64,000 bases of DNA from positions 186,001-250,000 of the forward strand of contig WTXD01000025.1 in NCBI GenBank assembly GCA_022496205.1. Direction: 5' to 3'. The notes below the pieces were generated by a model. That model saw only the letters and a program-made list of their open reading frames with translations, was not told the DNA's origin and ran no database searches. This DNA comes from Gloeopeniophorella convolvens (Eukaryota > Basidiomycota > Agaricomycetes > Russulales). Shown piece by piece: positions 1 through 12,081 of this stretch (within the stretch, counting starts at the first letter, position 1; each line of letters opens with the position of its first letter). The position numbers were made by a program, and so were the translations under genes.

Positions 1-1985
1 ATGGTACGCACTGACGATGACGATGACGAAGAAGCCCCAGTCGACAATGCGAGAGAGTTCGCAGACTCCATCCGCGCCCAGATCAGGGATGCCACGGGGT
101 GCGAGGGTGTGTCCAACATTCCCACCGATTGGATACCTTCCTGACATCGTGCTGCGCAGCGAGCATCGGGATTGCACCAAACATCATGCTCGCGCGCCTC
201 GCCACCCGGCGTGCAAAGCCGGCAGGGTCGTTCCACCTCCTGCCAGCCGCGCTCCCTGATCTCCTGCCAACCCTCGACATCCAAGACCTGCATGGCTTTG
301 GGAGGACGGCACGTGACAAGGCTGAGGAGAAGCTCGGGTCATCGAACCTCGGAAGGCTCGCGGAATGCAGCAAGGCAGCTCTGTGTGATGCCTTGGGCAA
401 GTCATTGGGCGAGACGTTATACAAGGCTGTTCGCGGGATCGACGAGCGGAAGCTGGAGAGCGACAAGCCGCGGAAATCCGACATCAATGTGAGGCACCCG
501 ATTGATTCCTCCCCATGTGGCGCGTGCTCACGGGATGACGGTGGACAGTACGGCATCCGATTCGACAACGACGAACAGGCAGAGGCGTTCGTGCATCAAA
601 TGTCGGCAGAGGTCGCACGGCGGCTGGACGCCATCAACATGAAGGGCAGGTCTCTTACGCTCAAGATCATGAAGCGAGATCCGTCGGCACCAGTCGAAGC
701 CCCCAAGGTATGTCACTCGCTCGCCGACCGACCCGTTTCGACGTCATGCTGAGGCTGGGGCACGGACAGTTCATGGGACACGGCCCGTGCGTGACGTACA
801 GCAAGCAGGCAGCGCTTGCGGGGACAGACGGGCGCGCAACGAGCGACCCACGCACGATCGGCACCCTCAGCTGGCGGCTGTTGGGCACGCTCAGGATCCC
901 CGCACACGAGCTGCGGGGCATCGCCATCCAGATACAGAAGCTGGAGACGGCCGCCGGGTCCGGGCAGGGGCGCCTGCCCTTCCTCCCCGCGGGAGACCCG
1001 GAGCCACGCGCGGAGGCCAGCGCGCGCGCTGCGGGCACGGGGCCCCTCGACCTACCGGCATTCTCGCAGGTCGACCCGTCCGTGCTCGCGGCGCTCCCGG
1101 ACGACATCCGCACCGAGCTCGAGGCAGAGCATCGACGGCGCTCCGCGGGTTCCCCCAGGCCCCCTTCGGAGCCGCATTCCGGACCAGCGCCTGCGCCTGC
1201 GCCGCGTGCAGCTTCGGCTGCCCCGCGCGGCGGGGACGCAGCCGCACTCCGCGTGCGCGGGACAGGCAACGCGAGCCGCGGCTGGCGCGGCGCGCTCAGC
1301 AGCAACACGCGGCCGACGTTCCAGCCTGCCCGCGGACGCGGCGGGGGCCCAACACGCAGCCGCTGGTCGCTGCCCGCGCCGCCGCCGCCGCTGCCCGCAG
1401 CGGTGCGCGTCGAGCGCGCCGGGCTCGGGCTCGACGCGGACGTGTTCTCCGCGCTGCCGGTGGGCCTCCAGCGCGAGCAGCTCGCGGCCGCGCGTGGCGC
1501 ACGCGTGCGGCCCTCGTAGCAGCCCGTGCGCGCGGCAGGGCCACTGCGCCCGCTCGCGCGGCTCGCAGGGCGCGCACGAGCACATCCCGCCTCCGCCTCC
1601 GCCACCCGCGCGCTTCGCGGAGCCCGTGCGCCCCGCGCTGCACCGCGCCGGCGCGTTCGTGCGCGGGTGGGTCGCGCGCTTCGCGGGGCACGCGCCGCGC
1701 GCTGCGGACGTCGCGCGCGTCGCGGGGTACGTCGCGCGCTGCGGGGCGACGGACGCGGGGGCTGCGCGCGCGGTGGGCGTGCTGCGGTGGTGGGGCGCGC
1801 TGCGGCGGCGGCGGCGGCGGTGGGCGGCGTGGGAGCATGCGGCGCCGCCTGGGCGGGGCGGGGATGTGCGTGTGCGTGTGGAGGCGGTGGGGATGGCGTG
1901 GTGGGCGGCGGATCGCGCGGTGCGGGCGAAGCTTGACGAGGCGCTGCGGGCGCGGTTTGGGCCGGGCAGCGTGCAGCTGCGGTAG
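1..1985 (+). CDS. REV1: DNA repair protein REV1 (Y-family dCMP transferase), 5'-truncated by the window edge
   Basis: REV1 inserts dCMP opposite abasic sites and acts as the scaffold for translesion polymerases in the nucleus. The reading frame is open from base 1, so the N-terminus lies upstream. Introns seen: 107-159, 489-548 and 708-769; a last one starts near 1505 and ends at 1538 or 1568. Splicing gives the Y-family palm and little-finger segment (SIGIAPNIMLARLATRRAKP, then the SDIN/YGIRF junction, then GHGPC). Two ubiquitin-binding motifs follow, around DPSVLAALPDDI and ADVFSALPVGLQ, and an Ala/Arg-rich C-terminal helical domain ending GPGSVQLR would bind REV7 and other polymerases. The last exon is extremely GC-rich, so the final splice site is the weakest part of the model. 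Gene identity is firm from the order palm, little finger, UBM, UBM, C-terminal domain. Confidence 0.9.
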
Positions 1986-2171
1986 GCGGGGCTCTGCGAG
2001 CCCCGGACGCTCTACTGGTGGAGGTTTGTTGGGCCCTTGTCTAGGTGTGTCGGTGGGTACTGTACCAGTGCCTCGCACAGATATCTTTATTGCTCCTTGT
2101 ATTCTACATATGTTCCTCCCGATGTAAGTACTGCTGCGTCCCTATTCCCTACTCCGCCTTCCATTCTACAA

Positions 2172-3064
2172 CTACATCCCTGCATCCGCATCTGCATCGA
2201 TGTCTGTGTCTGCATCTGTGTCTGTGTCCGCCGCCCTGCGCCCCGTGGCGAGGAACATCCGCACGACGCGCCCGCGCTTCCTGGCCGTCGTGAACACGCC
2301 AAACGCAACGCCCACCAGCCCCGCGCGGTCAAACACCCCGCGCACACGCGCCTCGGCGAACCCGCGCGGGTGCGCGACGACGCCCTCGTGCCCCGCGAGC
2401 ACCGGCTCCGCGCCGGCGCCGGCGTCGCCGTCGTCGAGCACGTCCGCGACGGCGAGCACGCCGCGCGGCGCGAGCAGCGCCGCGAGCGCGCGCGTGGCCG
2501 CGTCGACGTCCGCGATGTGGTGGTACCCCATCGAGCACTGCGCCATTGAGCACCACACAAACAGAAAGCAGACAGACGCACCACGGCGAGGTCGACCCCC
2601 GCGCGGCGCACGTCGGCCGGCACCGCCGCGAGGCTCTCCACGGCACACATCTCGTCCGCGCGCAGGCCCTGCGCGCGCGCGGCGCCGTTGAACGCGCGCA
2701 CCATGCCCGCGCTGACGTCGACGCCCACCACGCGCCCCGCGCGCGGCGCGAGCAGGCGCGCGAGCAAGCCCGCGCCGCACGCGAAGTCGAGCACGGTGCT
2801 GTGCTCCGCGTCGAGGTGCGCGGTGTAAGGGCGCAGCGCGCGCGCGAGGCGGGTCGCGAGGTGTTGGGCGGACGCGCTGGATGCGTGGGCGTGGGCGTGC
2901 GCGTGTGCGGTGAAGTGCGCGGCGTTGGCGGCGGCGAGGCCGTCTGCGTCTGTGTCTGCGGCGGGCGTGAGGCTGTCGGAGGCGGAGGCGGAGTCGGAGG
3001 GGTGCAGGTTCGGGGGCGGCGGCGCGGCGGGCGTGGTACGGGCGTGCGGGGACGGTTCAGACAT
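2172..3064 (-). CDS. Class I SAM-dependent methyltransferase (type 11/UbiE-like), substrate unknown
   Basis: Two exons, 3064-2582 and 2537-2172, are joined in phase 0 across a 44-nt intron and give 281 residues. Motif I (VLDFACGAGLLARLLAP, about residues 95-111) and the following acidic strand end (VVGVDVSAGMV) form the SAM-binding Rossmann site. After the intron come the His-rich GYHHIADV and the beta-strand GVLAVADVLDD typical of small-molecule methyltransferases. The Met at 3064 is chosen because the longer frame upstream lacks family similarity. The first 70 residues are Pro/Ser/Ala-rich and the last 20 are an Asp/Thr/Ala tract encoded by a simple repeat; neither belongs to the fold. The gene converges on REV1, their stop codons being about 190 bp apart. 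The acceptor substrate cannot be read from the sequence. Confidence 0.8.
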
Positions 3065-4518
3065 GCGGCCTGATCGTGGCGGGCAGCATGCGCAGGCAGG
3101 CCAGCGCGAAGCACGCAAGCGCACACCCTGCAGGGAGCAAAGCGGGTACACTTACGCACACACGGCGGCTGCTTCTGGAATTCCCGGAAGTCCGGGCGTG
3201 CGCAATCTCACTCTTCGCGGGCGCCGGATCAGAAAGAGAGTTGCCAACTGGGCGTGCGAGGACACGCGCGGGAGCAGCTGGCTATAGTAAAAACCTGCTG
3301 ATGCCCACGCGGCGCGCGGGAGCCCCGTCGGGGCGCGGTGGGGGTATTGAGTATACCGTAGGAACCGCCGTGGCCCTGCATCGCATCAGAACAGAATGGC
3401 CCAGCGGCCTGACCAGGCCAGAACGGGACCGGCGCGTAGCGGGTGCCCGAGCGCGCCCGTGTGCCAATTGGCCCAAGCACGATCCCCGTCAGATTCAGAT
3501 CAAGCAACGGTCGGTGCCAGTGCCAGTGCCAGTGCCGTCGCAGCGACAAGCAGAGGCGAGGGCGCAACGCGCATCATCATGCGATCAGTGGCTTGGCTGG
3601 TGGCCCGCCCGCCGGCCAGCCGCACGGTGCCTAACCGAGGACAATGCGGGGTCCGCTGGCGCATCGACGTGGCCGGATATGTACGGTATGTGCCTAACTT
3701 ATTATGCCAAGCAGCAGCAGCACGCACGGCGCACGCAAACAGAATATAGAAGCCGATGGCACGCCGTTGATTGGCGATTGGCCCCCCCCCCCGGCGCCGC
3801 ACGGCCCAGGCACCCCGCGAGAATAGAACAGGAGGGAGAAATTGGGACAAAGCGCGGCGCCTCGCGGCGGACGGGAAGCCTTCTTTCTTGGGCCCCTGCC
3901 GCCGTTGCCGCGCACCCCAATCCCCACCGCAACTCATTACCTACGGCGCTCAAACCAGAACCGACAAACAAAGAGACCTTTTGATCAGTCAGAACCGCGC
4001 ACTTCGCGAGTTCAGCATTTGATTCATGTATTTTCAGACATAATCTCTACCATGCAAATGTAAGAATGTATAGGTACAATGTGAGTTGCAGAGCCCCCTC
4101 GCAGCCCCGTGAATAAACAATAAACGCGAGTCGAGTCCCACAGCTCAGATGCGATGAGAACAATGGATATGTGGAGCCATCAAGGAATGGTGCGGCGGTC
4201 AGTGCAAAAGCGAGCCTGGCAATTGTGTCGAGGCTGGCCGTGGTGGCGGGTGGTAGTGGATGATGGGGTGTGGGGTAACGAGCGTCAGCAGTGATTATAC
4301 AATACATACGAGGGCGCGGGGGGCGCGGAGAGCAGCAGCCGGTGCGCGGGCGCAAATAAAGCAGTTAGAGAGAAAGTGAGAGAGACAAAAAGAGGATTAA
4401 GAGAGACAAGCAGAGGGACAAAGGAGACAGTGCCGGCGGCCGAGCAGATCCATCAGAGGCAGAGCATAGATACGTCGCAGAGGTGCGTGCATAGGGGCAG
4501 TCGCAGAGCGACACGCGC
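3065..4518. other. Intergenic: methyltransferase promoter side and cyclin 3' region
   Basis: No protein family is recognisable on either strand; long open frames here are GC-driven. It contains a short tandem of the hexamer TGCCAG (about 3512-3536) and a purine-rich stretch at about 4366-4440, which would be a pyrimidine-rich region downstream of the cyclin stop. Confidence 0.5.
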
Positions 4519-5617
4519 CTACCAGACCGCCCGCGCGGCGTACGCGTACTGGCCGTGGATCGTCTTGGGCTTTTGGGGCGGCGCGCTGGCCGCGGGCACC
4601 GCAGCTGCGGCGGTGGTCTTCGTCGGCTTGGCGGCGACGGCGGGCGCGCGCATCGCGTGCGCGTGCGGGATGACCGGCGCGCCGACGGGGCTCGAGTCGG
4701 CCGACACGACCTTGACGGCGAACGCGGGGCCGTGCGCGTCCGGCGGGGTGCCAGGGGACGCGGACGAGGCGGGCGACGTCGACGCGGAGTGTGACGACGG
4801 GGGGGTATCGGGGGGCGAGGAGGTATAGGCCGGACTCGGGATGACGGGCGCCGAGTCTTTGGGCATGGGCACGCGGGGGGTAAATGAGGGGATGGTGCTG
4901 GCGGTGCTGGAGGTGGGGTGCGCGAACGACGCCGGCGCGGCGGGAGGGAGGACGACGGTCGGGTAGGGACCGGGTCCCTGGAAGTCGCGGCGGACGCGCG
5001 CCTCGAAATCCCGCAGAGTGGTGGGGTCCACGTTGAGCTGCCACTCGAGATAGGAGCACATCTCGCGCTCCATCTGGTTGATCTCCCGGAGCGCGAACAT
5101 ACCCTGGCCAACGATACACCACGACTTGTTCGAGTAGGTGTCGTCGCAGATAATCTTGGATGCCAGCATGAAGGCTGAGATGAACAGCCTGTGACCCGAA
5201 GAGCCCTTGGCCGCCGGGAACCGTGCCTTGAGGCGCTGTAACAGGTACAGCGCTGCAAAGGTGACGGACGTGTGGAGACGCGTCCGGTGGAGCGCATAGG
5301 CGATGAAATGGTCGAGCCGGGGGGTGGGGGTGGTCGACGGCGGGACGGGGGGCGGGGGCAGCTCCGGGCACGCAAACAGGTGCGAGACGAAATGGGCACA
5401 CAACTTGGCGGTCACCTCATGGCCGTGGAAGGGATCGCTGCCGCCAGGGACCTGAGGCGGTGCGGCGTGGGAAAGTGAGAAGAAGGTCCGGACGGGGCCG
5501 GGATGTGAAACTCACCGTCGAGGGGCCGTGGGCGGGGTTGGTGGACCGGGATATCTTCTGGACCTTGCGGAAGGGGGAGGGATGCCTGGGTTGTTGGGAT
5601 ACAGCGACAGCGGCCAT
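4519..5617 (-). CDS. PHO85-type cyclin (Pcl1/2-like, cyclin N-terminal domain)
   Basis: Exon 1 is 5617-5516 and exon 2 is 5451-4519, with a 64-nt phase-0 intron starting GTGAGT; 344 residues. Cyclins of this type bind and activate a PHO85/CDK5-class kinase and act in G1 progression, polarity and nutrient response. The cyclin box (about residues 45-170) shows LDHFIAYALHRTRLHTSVTF, RLFISAFMLASKIICDDTYS, NKSW and LREINQMEREMCSYLEW. This matches the Pcl group rather than A/B cyclins. The C-terminal half is Pro/Ser/Thr-rich, has many SP/TP sites and no fold, as expected for a phospho-regulated, unstable cyclin. A closing segment KTIHGQYAYAARAVW follows. I cannot choose a yeast orthologue among Pcl1, Pcl2 and Pcl9. 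Confidence 0.85.
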
Positions 5618-8306
5618 GATGGGACGGGAGGGATATCGATGGGGGAGGGGAGCTATAGAAGGGGGGTAGACAGGTAAGCGGACAGGGTTAGGGGAGACGA
5701 CTTATATGGGAAAACAGAAAGAAACAGGGCTCGGGCACGAGGCGCTGGCAGTCCCACGGGCCCAGAAGCACACGGGGCGGGCGGCAAAAAGCAGACGGGT
5801 GGCAGCCGCTGGCAGCTCAATATCTCGAGGTGGCCCCCCCTCCCGCACTTGGCTCGCCTCGTTTTATCCACGCCCATCCAGAACCCGCCTCGAGGCTGCC
5901 GCAACCGCGCTTGCCCCCCCCCACATCAGATTTTTCCAGCCTCGGCCCGATATCCCCGGCCCCTCTCTCTTCCCGCAAATAGCCACGAATAGCAGCCGCC
6001 GAGAACTCACCTGTCAGTCACTTCGTCTGCGACACCGAAAATGCGGCTGCTGGATGCTGTCCGGGAACGGGAAGGGTCTCTCGGCGGGAGAGAGTATGTG
6101 TGTGTGTGTGTGGAGGGGAGGGGGGGGGGGATGGGATCAGGTCGGAGGGTGGGGTGGAGATGTCGGACGCGGGGGTATATATATCTGTCATCAGGTCGGC
6201 ACAGAGAAAGAGAAAAATTGTTGCTCAGGCCATGCGAAGCCCCGCCGACCTGCCGGGAAGTCTTGCGGGGTCCACGGCCAAGATCCCGATCCGAGAATCA
6301 AAACTGTCACACAGGTACATCTGTGAGTTTCTGGTAAGTACCCCCGTCCACCGCTTTCGGTCGCACACTTGCCGGCCCGCGATCTGCCCTCCGACCTCCC
6401 CGTACCGCCCGCCCCCGGCCGACCGACGCGCTCCACGAAGCCTCTTCATAGCGTATAGCGACTCCCCCCCCGGAGGCCTGTGCTCCACCGCGAAATCGCA
6501 ATGAAGCACCACCGCCAGTGTCATGTCACAGAACCCCGTCCCCCGCGTGCGGCACATGCTTGTGCCCCAGATCTAATCCTCCCTGCGGCACCGCTTCCCG
6601 CCGGGGGGCGTGCTTCGGCCATTGTGCGCTATTGTGGGTTCGTTTTTTCATTGTCGCCCGACACAAGGCCGCATCACAGCACCGCGGCGCGTTGCGTACA
6701 GTATGGCACCACCTTGTCGTGTGTCGTTAGTCGTTTGGGCCCGTGCGAGTCATTTCCGGCCATAGCGTAGCGTGCTGCGGCTGCTGGCAGACAGACGCAT
6801 TGGCCCCACCACCACACCACAGCGCAGCGCAGCGCACTGGCCATAAGTATAATTACGCGCCATCTGCACGTCATTGGCGCGCCGGAAAATTTGCGTTTGC
6901 GTGTCAATGCGGAACACCCGACAGGACGCACCATAATTACTTGCTGCTGGCAGCTGTGGCTTTTTTTTTTTTCTTCTTCTTCTTCGCTTCTGCTTCTTTG
7001 ATTCGACGCTTTGGCCTCCTCCTTGGCCTGCGAGGCCGTGTCGTATCTCCAGCAGCTGCCAGTATGTTCCTCGACGTCCCCATTGAAAACATATGTCACG
7101 AATGCACCCGCTTGCAATGCAATGTTCTGTTCCGCGCCGCACCCGGAACGGGGACGTGCATATGCGTGATGGGTCCAGAGCATCATCATCATCACACGCC
7201 AACATGACACAGCCCAACGCGCTCATCGGGCGCTGTTCAATGCAAGGCCCCGACGCAGCGCTTCGGATCCCGCCGCCGCTATCGGCGTGTGCCTGCGTCG
7301 TCATTGCATATGCGTGCGCATCAGAGCCACATACTGTTCGAGCGCATACTCGCGCGCCAGCGGTGCTATGTATCGGCGTAGAGTACAGCAGGGCCCAAAG
7401 CCACCGGATCCGTATATGCGCATGCATGTATGTGTGTATGTGTGCTCGGATGCGGTACATGCTCCACAGACTCCCGGAAAGGGCAATTCTTCAATGGTGC
7501 ACTATAATTGGTGTCCTAGGATGCGAGGAGTAGTGGTTGTTGTTGACGTCGCCGCCCTGGGTGCCATGATGCCATGCAGCGCGTCGGGGGTCGACGACAC
7601 CGCACCCGCCGGGCGATCCCCGCCCAGGGCCGTCATACTTAACCCTGGGTCTCAGTGGAGGGGGGCAGTGCGGCGAGCTACGCGCGCGTCGCGAAGGACG
7701 GTTCCCAGAGCACCACCAGTGCATCAATTCACTACGCCCGCACTGCACCGCACAAACGCACGCCAGGCCGTGATGCCAGAGTCCCCGCCATCATTCCCCC
7801 ATCGCCCGCGCGACGTATGTAGCGTGCTCATTGCGTCTGGGCCGCCGCCCCTGGAATGGCGGTGATGATCAGCGTGCTTCCCTGTGCGCCTGCGCCATAA
7901 CATTATGGTCCCGCATCATCATGATCTGGATATGGCGCGGCCAATGCACACAACCGCCCGCCCAGTCATATGTGTACTCGTGCCGCCGCCATCTTTTTTA
8001 CGCGCTGAAACGCGTTGTCATGTTTTGTTCGCAACAGCGCTAGGCGCGTGCGCGTCGAAGGCCGAGCCGCAGATCCTCAGCGGCCCAAGCTGCGACACAC
8101 GTGTTACGAGGCCCGAGCGGACACACACAGACCAAGTGCCCGTGTCGTGCCAGGTCGTGGCGAAGCGCCGGTCCCGCCGGCACCGATCCGATTATCCTGT
8201 CTATTATGCCGTCGCATGGCCGCCGGATACAACCTCCTATTGTAGCGCCTCCATGATTACACGCAGCCTATGAACTTCCGTCGCCATGAATGCATGGCGT
8301 GCACGA
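5618..8306. other. Intergenic, 2.7 kb, no recognisable gene
   Basis: I find no protein family or convincing spliced gene on either strand. Low-complexity pieces are present: a TG repeat near 6095-6112, a TATATATATC run near 6176, a T-tract followed by TTC repeats at 6961-6996, and CAT repeats near 7180. The first few hundred bases should hold the cyclin promoter and the last part the PER1 terminator. A non-coding RNA cannot be excluded. Confidence 0.5.
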
Positions 8307-9409
8307 TCACTCCCGCACACCGCGCCACGCCGGGTCCTGCGCGTCCACAATCAGAAAGTCCCACCAGAGCACGGCGAGCGGCACCGTCGCGAGGTGCCAC
8401 AGCGCATGCGCGTCGACCGCGCGCCGCCACGCGGGAAAGTCGAGCAGCTCGAGCGCGGTCGCCGCGCACAGCAGCAGCACGCCGCGCGCCGCGGCGCCCG
8501 CGTGCGGCGGGCGGTACGCGCGCGGCGCGGCGGCGTACCGCGGGAAGAGCGTCGCGCGCGCGGGCAGCGCGAACGCGAGCCAGAGCAGGTGGTGCGCGAG
8601 CCCGACGGCGAGGCTCGCGCGCACGTTGTACGCGTAGTCGAAGCGCGGGGGCAGCGCGAGGTACGCGACGTGCGCGGCGTACGCGAGCGCGCACGCGGCG
8701 CGCCAGACCGCGAGGAGCGGGCGGCGCGCGCGGCGCGAGGGGAACGCGGCGCTGCCTGGGTAGAGGTGGAAGAGGCGCACGGCGGACATGTAGAGCCCGT
8801 AGAGGATCGCGAGGCCCGCGGAGAAGTAGTCCAGGCGCTCCGTCAGGCGCGTGTCTGCGCGGCGCGCGTTGCGCGTCGTCGTCAGCCCGGCGCGGAGCGG
8901 AGCAAGGGGCGCGGCGCGGCGCGCGACGTACCGCGGGTGTGGAACACGGTGGACCAGGCCCAGGCGTTGATGGAGATGTACGCCCACGCGAGGTAGAAGG
9001 GGCGCATCGGGTGCGCGCGCGGGAGCGCGCGGCGCGCCCAGTCCGCACCCTGAACGTGCACGAGGAGGTTCGCGAACGAGAAGACGGCGGCGGCGGGCTC
9101 CTGCGCGCCGAGCACGCGCCAGAACGGCCACTTGCCGTGGAACTGCTGCGCGCGGACGCCGCTCTCGGCGGCGAGGTCCGTGAGCGCGTGCATGCAGGTG
9201 TAGGCGCAGTTGTCGGCGCAGGACCAGCGGGTGAGGCGGAGCGCCAGCGGGAGCGGCGGGTGGAGGGGCGCGCCGGTGGCGGGGTCGCAGGACGCGCGGG
9301 TGCAGCGGGCGAGGCAGGCTTGGTACTCGGGGGAGCGGTCGCCTGCCGAGGCGTGTGCGGGCACCGCGGGCAGCGCGAGCAGGAGGAGGACAGAGGAGAA
9401 GAAGCGCAT
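8307..9409 (-). CDS. PER1: PER1/PGAP3-type GPI-anchor lipid remodelling protein
   Basis: Per1/PGAP3 removes the sn-2 acyl chain from GPI anchors in the ER/Golgi as the first step of anchor lipid remodelling. Exons 9409-8932 and 8854-8307 join across GTACGT...GCGCAG to give 341 residues. A strong signal peptide (MRFFSSVLLLLALPAVPAHA) supports this Met over an upstream in-frame one. A Cys-rich lumenal domain follows (EYQACLARCTRASC, WSCADNCAYTCMH). Next come the hallmark HGKWPFWR, the conserved [22 protein letters not shown] motif with catalytic-type His and Asp residues spanning the intron, and several membrane segments. The tail has HALWHLATVPLAVLWWDFL, the conserved last helix. Length and motif order match the family. 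It is transcribed divergently from the histone deacetylase gene. Confidence 0.93.
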
Positions 9410-9980
9410 GGCGGGGCCTGGTTGTTTCTCCGAGTGTCGGGGGGCGAAGTGCAGGGTCGGAGTCAGGAATGAAACATGGGCCCGGCGGGGAAGGGCGGGG
9501 CGGGGTGTGGGCGGAGCTGAATGGGGCGTTGCTGGGGGACGACGAGTCCGTGTGTCGGTCGGTGGCCGTGTCGGGTGTCGTGTCGTCTGCACAGATGTGG
9601 ATGTGGACGAGCGACACTCTGGTGTCTGTGTGGGAAAGCTGACTCAGCCGCTGTTTCCCTTCCCGGGCGCCTTAATTCCTTCGAGTTAACTTCGAGTGCC
9701 CCGACTCGGACTACAGTTGCAGCAGCACTGCATTGCAACACGCGCACGCTCGCTGCGGCGGCGTTACTCTTTGCCTTACGCTCAAGCGCGGCCCTCTGCG
9801 CTCCCCCGGCTATATCTCAATTTGTCCCCTAGGTACGCACGCCTTCTCCGGAGACCGCGCGCAGAGGCGCAGGGCCGATCATCATTCTACACACCTGCGT
9901 GCACTGCGCTAACGCGATTAGTGCTGTACAGCGCACCTCTGCCCGTGTCACCCCGCAACAGGCAGCCAGCAGCACCCAGC
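9410..9980. promoter_or_regulatory. Divergent intergenic promoter region between PER1 and RPD3
   Basis: A 571-bp region separates the two start codons, which face away from each other, so it should contain both promoters and 5' leaders. There is no strong TATA box near the deacetylase start; a TATATCTC lies near 9812. I see no open frame with family similarity. Confidence 0.6.
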
Positions 9981-12081
9981 ATGGTCCGGAAATATGAAAC
10001 GTACACATTCTCGTCGAACAAGTTCTTCGCGGACAGGGGCGCCGAGGGCATCGCGCAGCCCCTCACCCAGCGCGTCAACGTGAGTGCGTCCGCCCGCGCG
10101 CAGCAGCAGCCGGAGCTGAGTGGGCCCCCTCACCGCCTGCCGCAGCCGCACTCGCGCCCCATCGTGTCCTATTACTTCCCCGAGGGCGTGGGCGAGCACC
10201 ACTATGGCGTACGTTCTTGCGTCGCTGCTGCCGGTGCATGACCCGGGATGACAGTTGTCCTGCATGCATCCAGGAACGGCACCCGATGAAGCCGCACCGG
10301 CTCTCGCTGACCAACGCGCTCGTCATGGGCTACGGCATCGACAAGTACATCCACAACATCTATAACCCGCGCCCTGCGACGCGTGACGAGCTCGAGGTTA
10401 CCACGACCCGCAATATATCGACTTTCTTTCCAAGCACGTGCACAGGCGCCCTTTCTCTACCGCGTCTGATTTACTAATCATGTCGCGTGTGTGTCTGGCA
10501 TGAACAGGGTGACACCCGGCAACCAGGACGAGATGAAGCACCTGATTGACACGTTCAATTGCGTCGAGGACTGCCCCATCTTCGCAGACATGTTCGATTT
10601 TTGCAAAATGTACACCGGCGCGTCGCTCGCCGGCGCGCGCAAGCTCTCTGCGGGCACGACGGACACCGCGATCAATTGGTCCGGCGGGCTGCACCACGCC
10701 AAGCGCGGAGAGGCCAACGGATTTTGTTACATCAACGATGCGGTGCTCGCCATCCTGGAGATGCTAAAGTGCGTTGCGCAGCCCGTACGTGTCTCGGGTA
10801 GGCGCGTTGCTAACTCGGCCGGCGGCTGGATTGATCAGGTACCACCCGCGGGTGCTGTATATCGACATCGACATCCACCACGGCGACGGCGTCGAGCTCG
10901 CGTTCTACCACTCGAACCGCGTCATGACCGTCTCGTTCCACAAGTACACCGGCGACTTTTTCCCCGGCACCGGCAAGCTCGACGACAACGGCGCGGGGCT
11001 CGGCAAGCACTTCTGCCTGAACGTGCCGCTGCAGGACGGCATCGACGACGACATGTACCTCACCGTCTTCAAGACCGTCATCGGCGACACCGTCACGCAC
11101 TTCCAGCCGACCGCCATCGTGCTCCAGTGCGGCGCGGACTCGCTCGGGCTCGACCGCCTCGGCGCGTTCAACCTGTCGATCGCCGCGCACGGCGAGTGCG
11201 TCAACTACGTGCGCACGTTCGGCGTGCCGCTGCTCGTCGTCGGCGGCGGCGGGTACACCGTGAAGAACGTCTCGCGCTGCTGGGCCTACGAGACCGCCGT
11301 GCTCGTCGGCGCCGACGTGCCCGACACCCTCCCCGCGACCATCTACGACGCCTTCTTCGCCGACTCGGGCTGGAAGCTCCACCCGCCGCTCACGGGCAAA
11401 GTCGACAACCTCAACTCGCCCGCGGGGCTCCAGCGCATCACGGTCTCCATCCGCGAGAAGCTGCGCTACCTCGGCGGCGCGCCGAGCGTCGCGATGCGCG
11501 AGATCCCGCCCGGCCTTGAGGAGTGGCTCGCTGCGGAGGACGCCGCCGCCGAGGCGGAGCAGGACGCCGAGATCGACGCGCCTGCGAGCGCGCGCGGCGG
11601 CGGGCGCAAGCGCACCGCGCCGAACGAGTTTTACGAGGGCGACGCGGACGTCGACGGCGACGAGGACGGCGAAGACGCGCCGGCGCAGCGCGCACCGACG
11701 CGCCGCGCTCGCGGCGCGTCGCGGCGCGGCGCGCGGCGCTCCTCAGGCCGCGTCACGCGGGGGACCAAGGACGACGAGGAGCCCGAGCAGACGGAGGACG
11801 CTGCGCCCGTGCCTGCGTCTGCGTCTGCGCCGCCGTCCTCGCGCGCGGGCCGGTCCCGGCGCGGGGCTGCGCGCTCGCGTGCGCGGCCGCGCGCGAAGGA
11901 CAAGGAGGCCGTCGAGCAGGAGCCGCAGGAGCCGGAGCCGGAGGAGGCGCACGAGGCGCCGGACGGGCAGGAGCCGTCTGCGCCGGGGACGCCCGCGGCG
12001 CTTGAGGACCCGCCGCCGCCACCGCCGCCGGCGGGCGCTTCGTCTGCGCCCACTCCGACGGAGCTCGATGTTGAGCTGTGA
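9981..12081 (+). CDS. RPD3: RPD3-class (class I) histone deacetylase with long C-terminal extension; apparent 1-nt lesion in exon 3
   Basis: Zn-dependent lysine deacetylase of nuclear corepressor complexes. Exons start at 9981, 10146, 10274, 10508 and 10839; introns are 10080-10145, 10209-10273, one ending at 10507, and 10769-10838. Motifs in order: [56 protein letters not shown] with zinc ligands, [15 protein letters not shown], and [16 protein letters not shown]. Lysine-, acid- and Arg-rich disordered sequence (about 170 residues, ending ELDVEL) follows the catalytic core. Exon 3 is odd: after DELEV the conserved segment [11 protein letters not shown] is encoded in a different frame, as if one base is missing near 10397-10402. 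It also joins exon 4 best through a GC donor at 10434. A GT donor at 10438 keeps an open frame but replaces this segment. Identity is certain; exact protein sequence at residues about 95-110 is not. Confidence 0.93.

Noticed and set aside
3076..3984. 302-residue open frame on the + strand upstream of the methyltransferase
   Set aside because: No motif, no believable start context, covers simple repeats and the methyltransferase promoter.
8270..9472. 400-residue open frame on the + strand
   Set aside because: It is the antisense shadow of PER1: very GC-rich codons leave the opposite strand open. Arg/Ala/Gly-rich, no domain, while the minus strand encodes a complete conserved protein.
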